Assembly (NCBI GenBank): GCA_035315345.1
Contig: DATFYA010000073.1
Span: forward strand, 28,969 to 92,968
Direction: 5' to 3'
From: Candidatus Methylomirabilota bacterium
Lineage (GTDB): Bacteria > Methylomirabilota > Methylomirabilia > Rokubacteriales > CSP1-6
DNA length: 64,000 bases
Below, one piece after another: positions 15,421 through 24,416 of the stretch. How positions within the stretch are numbered: the first letter of the stretch is position 1; each line of letters opens with the position of its first letter. Both the position numbers and the translations under genes were made by a program. The notes under the pieces are model-generated. The model was given only the letters and a program-made list of their open reading frames with translations. It was not told where the DNA came from and searched no databases.

Positions 15421-17658
15421 GTGAGTTCACGCACCGCCCAGCGCGTCCCCGCCATCGTGGCCGCCGTCCGCGAGTTCGTCCAGCACGACGTCATGCCGGC
15501 CGCCGCCGCGCTCGAGCATGCCGACCGCTACCCGCAGACCCTCGTCGACCGGATGAAGCGGCTCGGCCTCTTCGGGGCGCTGGTGCCGGCGGACTACGGC
15601 GGCCTCGGCCTCGACGTCACCACGTACGCGCGGGTCATCGAGGAGCTCTGCCGCGGCTTCATGTCGCTGGCCGGCGTGATCAACAGCCACACCATGGCCG
15701 CGCTGATCGTGCTCCACCACGGCACCGACGAGCAGCGGCTGCGCCTGCTGCCCCGCTTCGCCAGCGGCCAGGCGCGCGGCGGGCTCTGCCTGACCGAGCC
15801 GCACGCCGGCTCGGACGTGCAGGCCATCCGCACGGTGGCCCGCCGCGACGGGGACCGCTATCTCATCTCCGGCTCCAAGATGTTCGTGACCAACGGCCGC
15901 GAGGGCAACACGTTCGCGCTGCTGGCCCTGACCGATCCGTCGGCCTCCCCGCGCCATCGCGGCATGTCCTGCTTCATCGTCGAGAAGGGCGAGCCGGGGC
16001 CCCAGGTCGTCAAGTCCATCGCCAAGCTCGGCTACAAGGGCGTGGACACCGCGGAGCTGGTCTTCGACGCCTTCCCCTGCCCAGCCGCGAACCTGGTGGG
16101 CGGCGTGGAGGGCCGCGGCTTCAAGCAGGTGATGTCCGGGCTCGAGGCCGGCCGCATCAACATCGCGGCGCGCGCGGTCGGGGTGGCCCAGGCCGGGCTC
16201 GACGAGGCGATTCGCGCCGCCGCCGCCCTGCCCGAGCCGCCGCCCGCGCTGGCCGACATCGCCATGCGGGTGGAGTCGGCGCGGCTCATCACGTACTGGG
16301 CCGCCGCCATGAAGGACCGCGGCGAGCGCTGCGACCTCGAGGCGGGCATGGCCAAGCTGCACGCCTCCGAGTCCGCGCAGGAGGTGGCGGTCGAGGCCAT
16401 GAAGGTCGGGGGCGTGCGGGCCCAGCTCGCCTCCGGCCTGGTGGAGCGCCTCTACCGCGACGCGCCGCTGATGATCATCGGTGAGGGCACCAACGAGATC
16501 CAACGCCTCATCATCTGCAAGAACCTGCTCGATCGCTACGGCGAGCGGCCGGGCGCCCTCACCTCGCGCGACCGTCTCGACGAGGAGCCGCGGCAGCTCG
16601 TGCTGGCGGTCCGCCAGTCGGTCGAGAAGGACGTCGTCCCGGTGGCGGCCGAGCACGACGCGGGCCGGCGGGATGCGACGCCGCTGGTGGAGCAGCTCGC
16701 CGAGCTCGGCATCTTCGGCGCGCTCGCCGACCCCGAGCACGGCGGCCTCGGCCTGCCCCTGCTCACCGCGGTCACGATCGTCGAGGAGGTCGCGCGCGGC
16801 TCGGCCGGGCTCGCCTCGTGGCTCGCCGCCCAGCTCGCGGCGACTCTCGCGGTCGAGCGCACCGGCTCGCGGGAGACGCGCGAGCGCTGGCTGCCCGCGA
16901 TGGTCCGCGGCGAGCAATGGACCGCGCCGGTGGTCGGCGCCTCGATCGGCGCGCGCCGCGCCGGCCAGGAGTGGGTGCTCACCGGGGCGGCCCCGGTGGT
17001 GGCGAACGCGAGCCGCGCCAAGCTGTTCCTGGTGAACGCGGCGCTCGAGGGCGGCGGCACGCGCGCCTTCATGGTCGAGGCCGGCCACGCCGGGCTGACC
17101 GTGGGCCTCGCGTCGGACACCATCGGGCTTCGGGGGCTGGGGTCCGCCGACGTCGTGCTGGTGGGCGCGCGGCTCCGCGCCTCGGCCGCGCTTCGCGAGG
17201 GCGGCGAGATCGTGCTGGAAGCGGCCTCCAGCGTGGGCGCGGCCGCGGTCGCGGTGGGTCTGGCCCAGGCCGCCTTCGAGGCGGCCCTGCGCTACTCGCA
17301 GCAGCGGTCGACGTTCGGCCAGCCGATCTGCCAGCACCAGGCGGTGCAGCTCAAGCTGGCCGAGATGGCCACCCGCATCACCGCGGCACGCCTGCTCACC
17401 GCGCGGGCCGCCGAGCGCCTGGACGTGGACTCGCGCGACGACGCGGGGGCGGTGATGGCCCGGCTCGCGGCCAGCGAGACCGCCTACGCGGTCACCCTCG
17501 ACGCCATGCGCATCCACGGCGGCTACGGCTACACCAGCGAGTTCCCGGTCGAGCGCTACTACCGCGACGCGGCCGCGCTGCTGCTGGGCCCGCGCGATCC
17601 GGTCGCCGAGCGGCGACGGCTGGCCGCGCGCTGGCTCGAGTCGAACGCGCGACCGTAG
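15421..17658 (+). CDS. fused double acyl-CoA dehydrogenase
   Basis: The 745-residue product contains two complete acyl-CoA dehydrogenase units in tandem. The first (about 1-385) has GLCLTEPHAGSDVQ near residue 121 and the C-terminal helix motif IIGEGTNEIQRLII near 353. The second (about 390-745) lacks a clear TEP-x2-GSD block (GASIGARR at the equivalent place) but keeps YSQQRSTFGQPICQHQAVQ near 621 and the RIHGGYGYTSEF segment near 697. Such enzymes oxidise acyl-CoA to enoyl-CoA with FAD. The GTG start at 15421 follows a GTGAGG site; the reading frame upstream to ATG 15289 is open but unlikely coding. MaoC dehydratase and CoA-transferase genes follow. Confidence 0.85.
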   Translation: MSSRTAQRVPAIVAAVREFVQHDVMPAAAALEHADRYPQTLVDRMKRLGLFGALVPADYGGLGLDVTTYARVIEELCRGFMSLAGVINSHTMAALIVLHHGTDEQRLRLLPRFASGQARGGLCLTEPHAGSDVQAIRTVARRDGDRYLISGSKMFVTNGREGNTFALLALTDPSASPRHRGMSCFIVEKGEPGPQVVKSIAKLGYKGVDTAELVFDAFPCPAANLVGGVEGRGFKQVMSGLEAGRINIAARAVGVAQAGLDEAIRAAAALPEPPPALADIAMRVESARLITYWAAAMKDRGERCDLEAGMAKLHASESAQEVAVEAMKVGGVRAQLASGLVERLYRDAPLMIIGEGTNEIQRLIICKNLLDRYGERPGALTSRDRLDEEPRQLVLAVRQSVEKDVVPVAAEHDAGRRDATPLVEQLAELGIFGALADPEHGGLGLPLLTAVTIVEEVARGSAGLASWLAAQLAATLAVERTGSRETRERWLPAMVRGEQWTAPVVGASIGARRAGQEWVLTGAAPVVANASRAKLFLVNAALEGGGTRAFMVEAGHAGLTVGLASDTIGLRGLGSADVVLVGARLRASAALREGGEIVLEAASSVGAAAVAVGLAQAAFEAALRYSQQRSTFGQPICQHQAVQLKLAEMATRITAARLLTARAAERLDVDSRDDAGAVMARLAASETAYAVTLDAMRIHGGYGYTSEFPVERYYRDAAALLLGPRDPVAERRRLAARWLESNARP

Positions 17659-17667
17659 GCGGAAGCG

Positions 17668-18150
17668 ATGGGCTACGGCCGGTACTACGAGGAGTTCGCG
17701 GTGGGCCAGGAATTCTCCCACTGGCCCGGCCGGACGATCACCGAGGCGGACTGCACCTGGTTCGCGCTGCTCACCATGAATCAGCATCCGCTGCACTCCG
17801 ACGCGCACTACGCGGCGACCCACACCCAGCACAAGCAGCGCCTGGTGATGGGCCCGCTGGTCTACAGCGTGGTCATCGGGATGACGGTGGCCGACATCTC
17901 GGGCCGGGCCATCGCGAACCTGGAGGTGAACGCGCTCAAGCACGAGAAGCCCACCTTCATCGGCGACACCCTCTACGCGAAGAGCCGGGTGCTCGAGCTG
18001 CGCGAATCCCGGCAGGGCGACCGCGGCATCGTGACCGTCGAGACGCACGGGCTCAATCAGCGCGGGGATGTCGTCTGCTCCTACACCCGCAAGATCCTGG
18101 TGCCCCGGAAGAACCATGCGACCCTCGGCGAGGGGCGCCTGCCCTACTGA
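17668..18150 (+). CDS. MaoC family (R)-specific enoyl-CoA hydratase-like protein
   Basis: This 160-residue hot-dog protein belongs to the MaoC dehydratase family that hydrates enoyl-CoA. The hydratase 2 region is present: residues about 25-45 read ADCTWFALLTMNQHPLHSD, giving the D/N and H positions expected for the active-site loop, and VMGPLVYSVVIGMTVAD follows near 66. The C-terminal half ends in NQRGDVVCSYTRKILV, the family's usual closing strand. It sits 9 nt after the double acyl-CoA dehydrogenase and 1 nt before the CoA-transferase, so it likely acts in the same CoA-thioester degradation route, for example of a dicarboxylic or branched acid. Confidence 0.86.
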   Translation: MGYGRYYEEFAVGQEFSHWPGRTITEADCTWFALLTMNQHPLHSDAHYAATHTQHKQRLVMGPLVYSVVIGMTVADISGRAIANLEVNALKHEKPTFIGDTLYAKSRVLELRESRQGDRGIVTVETHGLNQRGDVVCSYTRKILVPRKNHATLGEGRLPY

Positions 18151-18151
18151 C

Positions 18152-19348
18152 ATGAACCGCCCTCCGCTCGACTCGGTGCGCATCCTCGCGGTCTCCCAGT
18201 TCGGGGCCGGGCCCTTCGGCACCCAGATGCTGGCTGACCTGGGGGCCGACGTGATCAAGATCGAAGACCCCGGGGTGGGCGGCGACAGCGCGCGCTACGT
18301 GCCGCCGTTCCAGGGCGAGGCGGACTCGCCCTACTTCCAGTCGTTCAATCGCGGCAAGCGCTCGGTCTCGCTCAATCTCCGCCATCCCGACGGCCAGGCG
18401 GTGTTCCACGATCTGGTGCGCGTGTCGGACGCGGTCTTCAACAACGCGCGCGGCGATCTGCCCGACAAGCTCGGCCTCACCTACGACGCGCTGAAGGCGA
18501 TCAATCCGCGCGTGGTCTGCTGCTCGCTCACCGGCTACGGGCGGACCGGACCGCGGGCGGCCGAGCCGGCCTTCGACTATCTGGTGCAGGGCTACGCCGG
18601 CTACATGTCGGTGACCGGCGAGCCGGACGGCCCCCCCGGCAAGTGCGGGGTCTCGGTGATCGACTTCGCGGGAGGCTACGCCGCGATGGTCGGATTGATG
18701 GTCGGGCTCTTCGAGGCGCAGCGCACCGGCGTGGGCCGCGACGTGGACATCTCGCTGCTCGACACCGCGGTCAGCATGCTCTCGTACTTCGCGGTGTGGA
18801 CGCTCAACCGGGACTGGATTCCGGAGCGCACCCGGCACTCGGCCCACCAGACGCTCGTGCCCGCCCAGAACTTCCCGACCCGCGACGGCTGGATCGTGGT
18901 GTTCTGCAACAAGGACAAGTTCTGGCGCGACCTCGTCGACGTCCTCGGCGCGCCGGAGCTGGCGGACGACCCGCGCTTCCGCGGCTTCGGCGACCGCTTC
19001 GCCCATCGCGAGACGCTCCTGCCGCTGCTGCGCGAGCGGTTCGCCACCCGGACCACCGAGGAATGGCTGGACCGGCTGCGCGGACGGGTGCCGTGCGCGC
19101 CGGTCAACGACGTGCGCCAGGCCCTGGCCGACCCGCAGGTGCTCGCGCGGGACATGATCGTCGACGTCCCGCACCCCGAGTTCGGCACCATGCGCGAGGT
19201 GCGCAGCCCCGTACGGACCGAGGGCGAGATCCGTCAGCCGCGGCGGGCTCCGCGCCTGGGCGAGCACACCGACGAGATCCTGCGCGAGGTCCTGAGCTAC
19301 GGCGACGCCACCATCGCGCGGCTTCGCGAGGGCGGTATCATCGGGTAG
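18152..19348 (+). CDS. CaiB/BaiF family (class III) CoA-transferase
   Basis: This 398-residue enzyme moves CoA between carboxylic acids through an enzyme-bound anhydride. Family features are the N-terminal GAGPFGTQMLADLGADVIKIE near residues 15-35, GKRSVSLNL near 65, SLTGYGRTGPRA near 122 and VIDFAGGYAAMVGLMVG near 164, which contains the catalytic-region Asp. The acceptor and donor acids cannot be told from sequence. It begins 1 nt after the MaoC gene and with the double acyl-CoA dehydrogenase forms a three-gene cassette for activating and oxidising an organic acid. Confidence 0.88.
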   Translation: MNRPPLDSVRILAVSQFGAGPFGTQMLADLGADVIKIEDPGVGGDSARYVPPFQGEADSPYFQSFNRGKRSVSLNLRHPDGQAVFHDLVRVSDAVFNNARGDLPDKLGLTYDALKAINPRVVCCSLTGYGRTGPRAAEPAFDYLVQGYAGYMSVTGEPDGPPGKCGVSVIDFAGGYAAMVGLMVGLFEAQRTGVGRDVDISLLDTAVSMLSYFAVWTLNRDWIPERTRHSAHQTLVPAQNFPTRDGWIVVFCNKDKFWRDLVDVLGAPELADDPRFRGFGDRFAHRETLLPLLRERFATRTTEEWLDRLRGRVPCAPVNDVRQALADPQVLARDMIVDVPHPEFGTMREVRSPVRTEGEIRQPRRAPRLGEHTDEILREVLSYGDATIARLREGGIIG

Positions 19349-19356
19349 CACCGGCC

Positions 19357-19419
19357 GGGCGAGGTGCAGCCGAAGGCGAGCCGGCCGTGGCAGGGCGAGG
19401 TGCAGCCGAAGGCGAGCCG
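19357..19419 (+). repeat. two direct copies of a 27-nt GC-rich repeat
   Basis: GGGCGAGGTGCAGCCGAAGG plus CGAGCCG occurs at 19357-19383 and identically at 19393-19419, a 36-nt period, in the gap between the CoA-transferase and the ClpS-like gene. If read through, it would encode GRGAAEGEPA repeats, but no start supports this. Confidence 0.7.
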
Positions 19420-19428
19420 AGCGAATAC

Positions 19429-19734
19429 ATGATGCTTCCACGGTCGCACGCCACCACCGAGAGACCCGAGGTCGACGAGGAAGAGGCCACCGACGTCGCG
19501 GTGGCGCCTCCCTGGATGACCGTGCTGCACAACTGCGACTGCCACACCTTCGAGGAAGTCGTGAAGCAGCTCATGAAGGCCATCGCCTGCTCCGAGGAGC
19601 GCGGGTGGGAGCTGGCGTGGCAGGTGCACAACACCGGCAAGGCGGTGGTGAAGGTCGGCCCCGAGACCGAGTGCGTGCGCGTGGGCAACGTCCTCGCCGC
19701 GATCGGCCTGATCGTGACCGTCACGCAGTCGTAG
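19429..19734 (+). CDS. ClpS-like protease adaptor domain protein
   Basis: This 101-residue protein resembles ClpS, the adaptor that delivers N-degron substrates to the ClpAP protease. The core runs from about residue 27: VLHNCDCHTFEEVVKQLM matches the ClpS opening in which Asn-Asp-x-His binds the N-terminal residue, and ELAWQVHNTGKAVVKVGP matches the VH-x2-G-x-A-V strand. One Cys (HNCDCHT) takes the place of an Asp usual in the HNDDHT loop, so substrate choice may differ. No clpA lies nearby. Start ATG 19429 or 19432. It converges with the IlvD/Edd gene with no gap. Confidence 0.8.
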   Translation: MMLPRSHATTERPEVDEEEATDVAVAPPWMTVLHNCDCHTFEEVVKQLMKAIACSEERGWELAWQVHNTGKAVVKVGPETECVRVGNVLAAIGLIVTVTQS

Positions 19735-21750
19735 TCACGCTCCCGCCGGGCGCGGGGACGTCAGCGCCGCCACGATGGCGTCCACGTCATACACGCACCC
19801 GCCCCACGCCCCGCCCCCGGCCTGCTGCAGTGCGGCCCAGAGCCGCGTGTCGTCGGGCAGCTTCGCATCCGGGGCCAGGTCGGGCCGCGGCGGGCGGCCC
19901 GCCAGCACCCGGCTCCCTTCCTCCGCGCCGAACATTCGCTCGTCGGCGCCCACCAGGTCGATGCTCCCCTCGAGCCGCAGGCGATCCACCATGATCTGCA
20001 CGAGATCGCCGTCGCGCAGGCGCCCGATGGGGCCGCCGGCCAGCGCCTCGGGCCCGATGTGGCCGACGCAGGCGCCGGTGGATACCCCGGAGAAGCGCGC
20101 GTCGGTGAGCACCGCCACCTGCTTGCCCCACGACAGGTGCTTGAGCGCCGACGTGATCTGGTAGATCTCCTCCATCCCCGCGCCGATCGGCCCGCGGCAG
20201 ATCAGCACCATGACGTCGCCCGGCTTGACCCGCTCCGGCCCCGTGCTCTTGATCGCGGCGATCGCGGCGCGCTCGGTGGTGAACACGCGCGCCGGGCCGA
20301 CCTTGCGATACACGCCGTCGGCGTCGACCACCGACGGGTCGATCGCGGTGCTCTTGATCACCGATCCTTCCGGCGCGAGGTTGCCGCGCGGAAACGTCAC
20401 GGTGCTCGTGAGCCCGCGCGTGCGCGCCCGCTCCGGATCCATGATGACGTCGTCGGGATCCACGCCGTCCTGCTCGCGCAGCCGCTCCCGCAGGGCGCGC
20501 CGCCGCGCCGAGCGCTCCCACCAGTCGAGCCCGCGCGCGAGCGGCTCGCCGGAGACGGTGAGGACGCGCTCGTCGAGCAGCCCGGCCCGCCGGAGGTGCA
20601 GCATCACCTCCGGCACCCCGCCGGCCAGGAAGACGCGCACCGTCGGGTGATTGCGCGGGCCGTTCGGCAGCACGTCCACGAGCCGCGGCACCCGGCGGTT
20701 GACGTCGGTCCAGTCGGCCACGGTGGGACGCCGGAGCCCGGCCGCGTGGGCGACCGCGGTGAGGTGGAGGAGCAGGTTCGTGGAGCCGCCGAAGGCCGCG
20801 TGCACCATCATCGCGTTGCGGATGGCCGCGTCGGTGACGACGTCGCGGGTGGTGACGCCGCGCGTGCCGAGCGCGACGAGCGCGCGCGCCGAGCGCCGGG
20901 CCATGTCGAGCCAGACCGGCTGGCCCGACGGCGCCAGCGCGGTATGCGGGAGCGAGAGCCCGAGGGCCTCGCCCACCACCTGCGAGGTGGCCGCGGTGCC
21001 GAGGAACTGGCAGCCGCCGCCCGGGGACCCGCAGGCGCGGCACCCCAGCTCGGCCGCGCGCTCCAGGGTCAGCTCGCCGTGCGCGAAGCGCGCGCCAATC
21101 GACTGCACCGTGCCCGCATCCTCGCCGGCCTGCGGCGGCAGGGTCACGCCGCCGGGCACGAGCACGCAGGGCAGATCCCGCAGCGCGGCCAGCGCCATCA
21201 TCATCGCGGGCAGCCCCTTGTCGCAGGTGGCGATGCCCAGCACGCCCTTGCGCGTCGGCAGCGATCGGGCCAGCCGGCGCAGGACCACCGCCGCGTCGTT
21301 GCGATAGGCGAGGCTGTCCATCATGCCCGGCGTCCCCTGGGTGCGGCCGTCGCAGGGATCGGAGCAGAATCCCGCGAAGGGCAGGCACCCGAGCTCGCCC
21401 AGCTCCTGGGCGGCCGCCTGCATCAGCAGGCCGATCTCCCAGTGACCGGTGTGGTAGCCGAGTGCGATGGGCCGGCCGTCGGCGGCGCGAATGCCCCCCT
21501 GGGTGGACAGCATGAGGTACTGCGGCCGTCCCAGCTCGCCGGGGTCCCAGCCCATGCCCGCGTTCTGGGTGAGCCCGAAGATGTCGCCGCTCGGGCTATC
21601 GCGGAGCATCTCCGCGGTCAGCGGCAGTCGGCCCTGCGGACCGGGCCCGGCGGTCTCGATCGCCCACACCGACGGCTCGGATCCTACGATCTGCTCGAAC
21701 GAGGTCACCATTTTGGTCTTCACCCCTTCCGGTTTTGGGGGATCGAGCAT
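19735..21750 (-). CDS. IlvD/Edd family dehydratase, YjhG/YagF (D-xylonate dehydratase) type
   Basis: The 671-residue product belongs to the dihydroxy-acid/6-phosphogluconate dehydratase family, and its length and the early [13 protein letters not shown] segment near residue 60 point to the YjhG/YagF branch that dehydrates D-xylonate and related sugar acids. Cluster-binding cysteines are seen in [19 protein letters not shown] near 113, [15 protein letters not shown] near 155 and [14 protein letters not shown] near 240. The C-terminal part has the [18 protein letters not shown] segment near 549 with the base Ser. A second sugar-acid dehydratase (UxaA type) lies 1 kb on, which suggests sugar-acid catabolism. 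The start may be ATG 21709 (MVTSFEQ) rather than 21750. Confidence 0.87.
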   Translation of the reverse strand: MLDPPKPEGVKTKMVTSFEQIVGSEPSVWAIETAGPGPQGRLPLTAEMLRDSPSGDIFGLTQNAGMGWDPGELGRPQYLMLSTQGGIRAADGRPIALGYHTGHWEIGLLMQAAAQELGELGCLPFAGFCSDPCDGRTQGTPGMMDSLAYRNDAAVVLRRLARSLPTRKGVLGIATCDKGLPAMMMALAALRDLPCVLVPGGVTLPPQAGEDAGTVQSIGARFAHGELTLERAAELGCRACGSPGGGCQFLGTAATSQVVGEALGLSLPHTALAPSGQPVWLDMARRSARALVALGTRGVTTRDVVTDAAIRNAMMVHAAFGGSTNLLLHLTAVAHAAGLRRPTVADWTDVNRRVPRLVDVLPNGPRNHPTVRVFLAGGVPEVMLHLRRAGLLDERVLTVSGEPLARGLDWWERSARRRALRERLREQDGVDPDDVIMDPERARTRGLTSTVTFPRGNLAPEGSVIKSTAIDPSVVDADGVYRKVGPARVFTTERAAIAAIKSTGPERVKPGDVMVLICRGPIGAGMEEIYQITSALKHLSWGKQVAVLTDARFSGVSTGACVGHIGPEALAGGPIGRLRDGDLVQIMVDRLRLEGSIDLVGADERMFGAEEGSRVLAGRPPRPDLAPDAKLPDDTRLWAALQQAGGGAWGGCVYDVDAIVAALTSPRPAGA

Positions 21751-21831
21751 CCGGCCGTGCGGCGGTCGTTCGCCAATTCAGCCACTTCGATGGTATCGGT
21801 CGCTGGCACTGGAGTTGCTCCCGCTAACGGC

Positions 21832-21960
21832 ATGCTGAAGCGACTGGGCACGAGGCTCCTGGACCTGATCGACAACATGCCGCTCGGCTGGCTCGGCGGA
21901 CCGTTCCGACGCATGACGCCGGTCCCGGTTCGCCGCCCCCGCAGCCCGTACTACCGCTAG
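21832..21960 (+). CDS. possible small protein, 42 residues
   Basis: A short frame encodes a basic peptide with an amphipathic start (MLKRLGTRLLDLIDNMPLGW) and a Pro/Arg-rich end (RRMTPVPVRRPRSPYYR). It ends 10 nt before the next gene, on the same strand. No ribosome site is convincing and I recognise no family. It may be a real small gene or simply open sequence in a GC-rich leader. Confidence 0.28.
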   Translation: MLKRLGTRLLDLIDNMPLGWLGGPFRRMTPVPVRRPRSPYYR

Positions 21961-21970
21961 CCCTCCCCCG

Positions 21971-22528
21971 ATGAGCCCGGGAGGGCATCTGGTCACGACC
22001 GCGGCGGCGTGCGCCGCGGTGTACGCGGGCACGGGCAGCCCGGCCCTGACCGCGGGGCTGGCCGCCGGCGGGTTCCTGATCGACGTCGATCACGTCATCG
22101 ACTACGTCCTCTTCGAGCGTCAGCGCGATCTGCGGCCCGGCAGCTTCCTCCGCTACTACGTCAACGGCCAGGCTCGGCGGGTCGTGCTGGTCCTCCACTC
22201 CTACGAGCTGCTCGCGCTGCTGGCCGCGGTTTCGTGGCTCACCGGGATCGAGTGGCTGTGGGGCTGGGTCTTCGGGATGCTGCTGCACCTGCCACTCGAC
22301 GTCATCTTCAACGGCAAGTTCGCCTCGGGCGGTCTCGTGCACTTCTACAGCTTCATCGTCCGGGCCCGCGCCGGCTTCCTGGCCGACCGCTTCACCGACC
22401 GGGCGCGGCGCCCGGTGGCCGACGACGTGTTCTGGGGCGCGTTCTTCAAGGGCGGGCAGCTCGCGGACAAGCCGCAAGGGGACCCGGCCGCTCCCGTGCG
22501 TCGCGCGTCCGAGCCGCTCCGCGGCTAG
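21971..22528 (+). CDS. membrane-bound metal-dependent hydrolase-like protein (YdjM type)
   Basis: This 185-residue protein has about four hydrophobic segments and a pattern like the YdjM/LexA-binding membrane hydrolase family (PF04307): an early GGHLVTTAA with His near residue 5, FLIDVDHVIDYV near residue 35 supplying D-x-D-H, and GMLLHLPLDVIFNGK near residue 98 with H-x3-D. These could bind a metal, but no enzymatic activity is established for the group. Its last codons overlap the convergent small gene at 22525. The 42-residue frame precedes it by 10 nt. Confidence 0.68.
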   Translation: MSPGGHLVTTAAACAAVYAGTGSPALTAGLAAGGFLIDVDHVIDYVLFERQRDLRPGSFLRYYVNGQARRVVLVLHSYELLALLAAVSWLTGIEWLWGWVFGMLLHLPLDVIFNGKFASGGLVHFYSFIVRARAGFLADRFTDRARRPVADDVFWGAFFKGGQLADKPQGDPAAPVRRASEPLRG

Positions 22529-22806
22529 GCTCCCGCCGGCGGCTCGCTGAGCAGCATCCAGTCGTCGATCCCGTCGACCGTGGGGGGCGTCCCGCTGTTC
22601 GTGGTGAGCGTGCGCCCCTTGCTCGGGGAGAACCAGACGAACTCGTTGGCCAACGCGCCCCCGGCCTCCGGCAGCTCGGCGATCTCGGGGCCGGTGGTCC
22701 CGCTCTCGCGACGCTCCGCCTTCCGCGCCTTCTTGGCTTCCAGCTTGGCCTTGCGCTGATCTTCCTTGCGGCGCCGGTCGCCGCGGTACATGCCCGGGTT
22801 TGCCAT
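22525..22806 (-). CDS. conserved-looking small hypothetical protein
   Basis: I do not recognise this 93-residue protein. Residues 8-40 are strongly basic with alternating Lys/Arg and Glu (RRRKEDQRKAKLEAKKARK), probably one long helix; the C-terminal half is acidic to neutral with NEFVWFSPSKGRTLTTNSG near 54-72. A GGGAGA ribosome site precedes ATG 22806, supporting a genuine gene. It lies 21 nt after the UxaA-type gene stop on the same strand, so it may be cotranscribed. The 3' end overlaps the convergent membrane-protein gene by 4 nt. Confidence 0.6.
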   Translation of the reverse strand: MANPGMYRGDRRRKEDQRKAKLEAKKARKAERRESGTTGPEIAELPEAGGALANEFVWFSPSKGRTLTTNSGTPPTVDGIDDWMLLSEPPAGA

Positions 22807-22827
22807 TGGATCTCCCTGCGCCTGGCC

Positions 22828-24372
22828 TTACATGACAGGTCCGATGATCCACGGAGCGAATTCTTCTTCACCGACGCCGGACAGCTCGCTCTTGCTCGGC
22901 TTGCCGGACGCGACCGCCACGATCTCCTCGAAGATCTGCCGCCCCACGTGGGCGAGCGGCGTGCCTTCCAGGATCACCCCGCAGTTGATATCCATGTCCT
23001 CCGACAGGTGGCGGTACATCAAGCTGTTGGTGGCCAGCTTGATCGACGGCACCGGCTTGCAGCCGAACACCGAGCCGCGGCCGGTGGTGAAGCAGATCAT
23101 GTTGCAGCCGCCGGCCACGAGACCGGTGATCGACACCGGATCGTGTCCGGGCGTGTCCATGAACACGAAGCCGCGGGTGGTGATCGGCTCACCGTACTGG
23201 AAGACGTCCATCATCGGCGTCGTCCCGCCCTTGGTCACCCCGCCGAGCGACTTCTCGTAGACGGTGGTGATCCCGCCCGCCTTGTTGCCGGGCGCCGGAT
23301 TGTTGTCCATCGCCTCGATGCCACGGCAATACCACTCCCACCATTTGTACCGATCGATGAGCTTCTTGGCCACGCCCTCGTTGATCGCGCGCCGGATCAG
23401 CAGGTGCTCGGCCCCGTAGATCTCGGGCGTCTCGGCGAGCACGCCGGTGCCGCCGTAGCGCACCAGCTCGTCCACCGCCCAGCCGAGCGCGGGATTGGCG
23501 GTGATGCCGGAGGCGCCGTCGGAGCCGCCGCAGTTGGTGGCCAGCATGATCTCGGAGACGGGCTGCCGGCTGCGCCGGGCCTCGTTCGCGTGGGGCAGGA
23601 GCTTGGCCACCTCCCGCGTGGCGGTTTCTACCGTCTTGCGGATGCCGCCCGCTTCTTGGATGTTCACCACGAACGGCCGCCGCTCCGGATGACCGGGAGC
23701 GGCCATGCGCTGGCGATCCACCATGACCGCGGCCTGGTTCACCTCGCAGCCGAGCCCGATCAGGATGTAGGCTGCGACGTTCGGGTGCTTGGCGTAACCG
23801 GCCAGCACCCGCTGCAGGGCCATGTGGTCCTCGCCGAACAGCTTGGTGCCGCAGCCCGACTTGTGGGTGATCGCGAGCACCCCGTCGATGTTCGGATAGT
23901 CCTTCCCCACGTCGCGGAAGCGGTCCTTGACAAACTGGCTCACGCTGGCCGAGCAGTTCACTCCGGAGATCACCGCCACGTAGTTGCGCGTGCCCACGCG
24001 CCCGTCTTCTCGCAGGTAGCCGTCGAAGTGGCGCATCCGATCCGGCGGGTAGAACGCGACCGGCTGCACGTCGGTGCCGACCTCGTACTCCTGGTGCCGG
24101 TCGCCCACCGCCACGTTCTGGACGTGGACGTGATCGCCGATCGCGATGTCGGCGGTGGCGAAGCCGATGGGCTGCCCGTAGCGCCGGACCGGCTCCCCGA
24201 CGCGACGAGCCCGGCGGGCCACCTTGTGCCCGGGCTTGATGTCCTGCCGCACCTCGATGGGCCCGTCGGCGTCCTCCAGGATGGTGCCGGCCGCGATCTC
24301 CTTCTTGGCGATCGCCACGTCGTCCTCGGGCCGCAGGATGATTGCCACTTCGGTGATCGCGTGACTCGCCAT
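22828..24372 (-). CDS. UxaA family altronate/galactarate-type dehydratase
   Basis: The 514-residue product resembles UxaA, which dehydrates D-altronate to 2-keto-3-deoxygluconate. Residues 1-95 form the SAF domain (ITEVAIILRPEDDVAIAKK and the later IGDHVHVQNV). The catalytic part has FDGYLREDGRVGTRNYVAVI near 114, HKSGCGTKLFGEDH near 169, IGLGCEVNQ near 203, ATNCGGSDGASGITANPA near 276 and FTTGRGSVFGCKPVPSIKL near 428; these cysteines and histidines bind iron in relatives. Fused SAF plus catalytic domain is the standard UxaA layout. A GAGGAAG site precedes the ATG. With the xylonate-type dehydratase it suggests hexonate/pentonate use; the exact sugar acid is unknown. Confidence 0.88.
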   Translation of the reverse strand: MASHAITEVAIILRPEDDVAIAKKEIAAGTILEDADGPIEVRQDIKPGHKVARRARRVGEPVRRYGQPIGFATADIAIGDHVHVQNVAVGDRHQEYEVGTDVQPVAFYPPDRMRHFDGYLREDGRVGTRNYVAVISGVNCSASVSQFVKDRFRDVGKDYPNIDGVLAITHKSGCGTKLFGEDHMALQRVLAGYAKHPNVAAYILIGLGCEVNQAAVMVDRQRMAAPGHPERRPFVVNIQEAGGIRKTVETATREVAKLLPHANEARRSRQPVSEIMLATNCGGSDGASGITANPALGWAVDELVRYGGTGVLAETPEIYGAEHLLIRRAINEGVAKKLIDRYKWWEWYCRGIEAMDNNPAPGNKAGGITTVYEKSLGGVTKGGTTPMMDVFQYGEPITTRGFVFMDTPGHDPVSITGLVAGGCNMICFTTGRGSVFGCKPVPSIKLATNSLMYRHLSEDMDINCGVILEGTPLAHVGRQIFEEIVAVASGKPSKSELSGVGEEEFAPWIIGPVM

Positions 24373-24391
24373 GATTGGCTTCCTCGCAATC

Positions 24392-24416
24392 GCCCTCTCC
24401 CCTCGCGGGAGAGGGC
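24392..24416. repeat. interspersed palindrome, copy A (10-bp stem)
   Basis: GCCCTCTCCC and GGGAGAGGGC form a 10-bp stem around a 5-nt loop, flanked by a CACCCT arm read on the minus strand. It lies 20 nt upstream of the UxaA-type start, so this copy would fall in that gene's leader. Related copies lie at 25834, 34308 and 55099. Confidence 0.75.
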
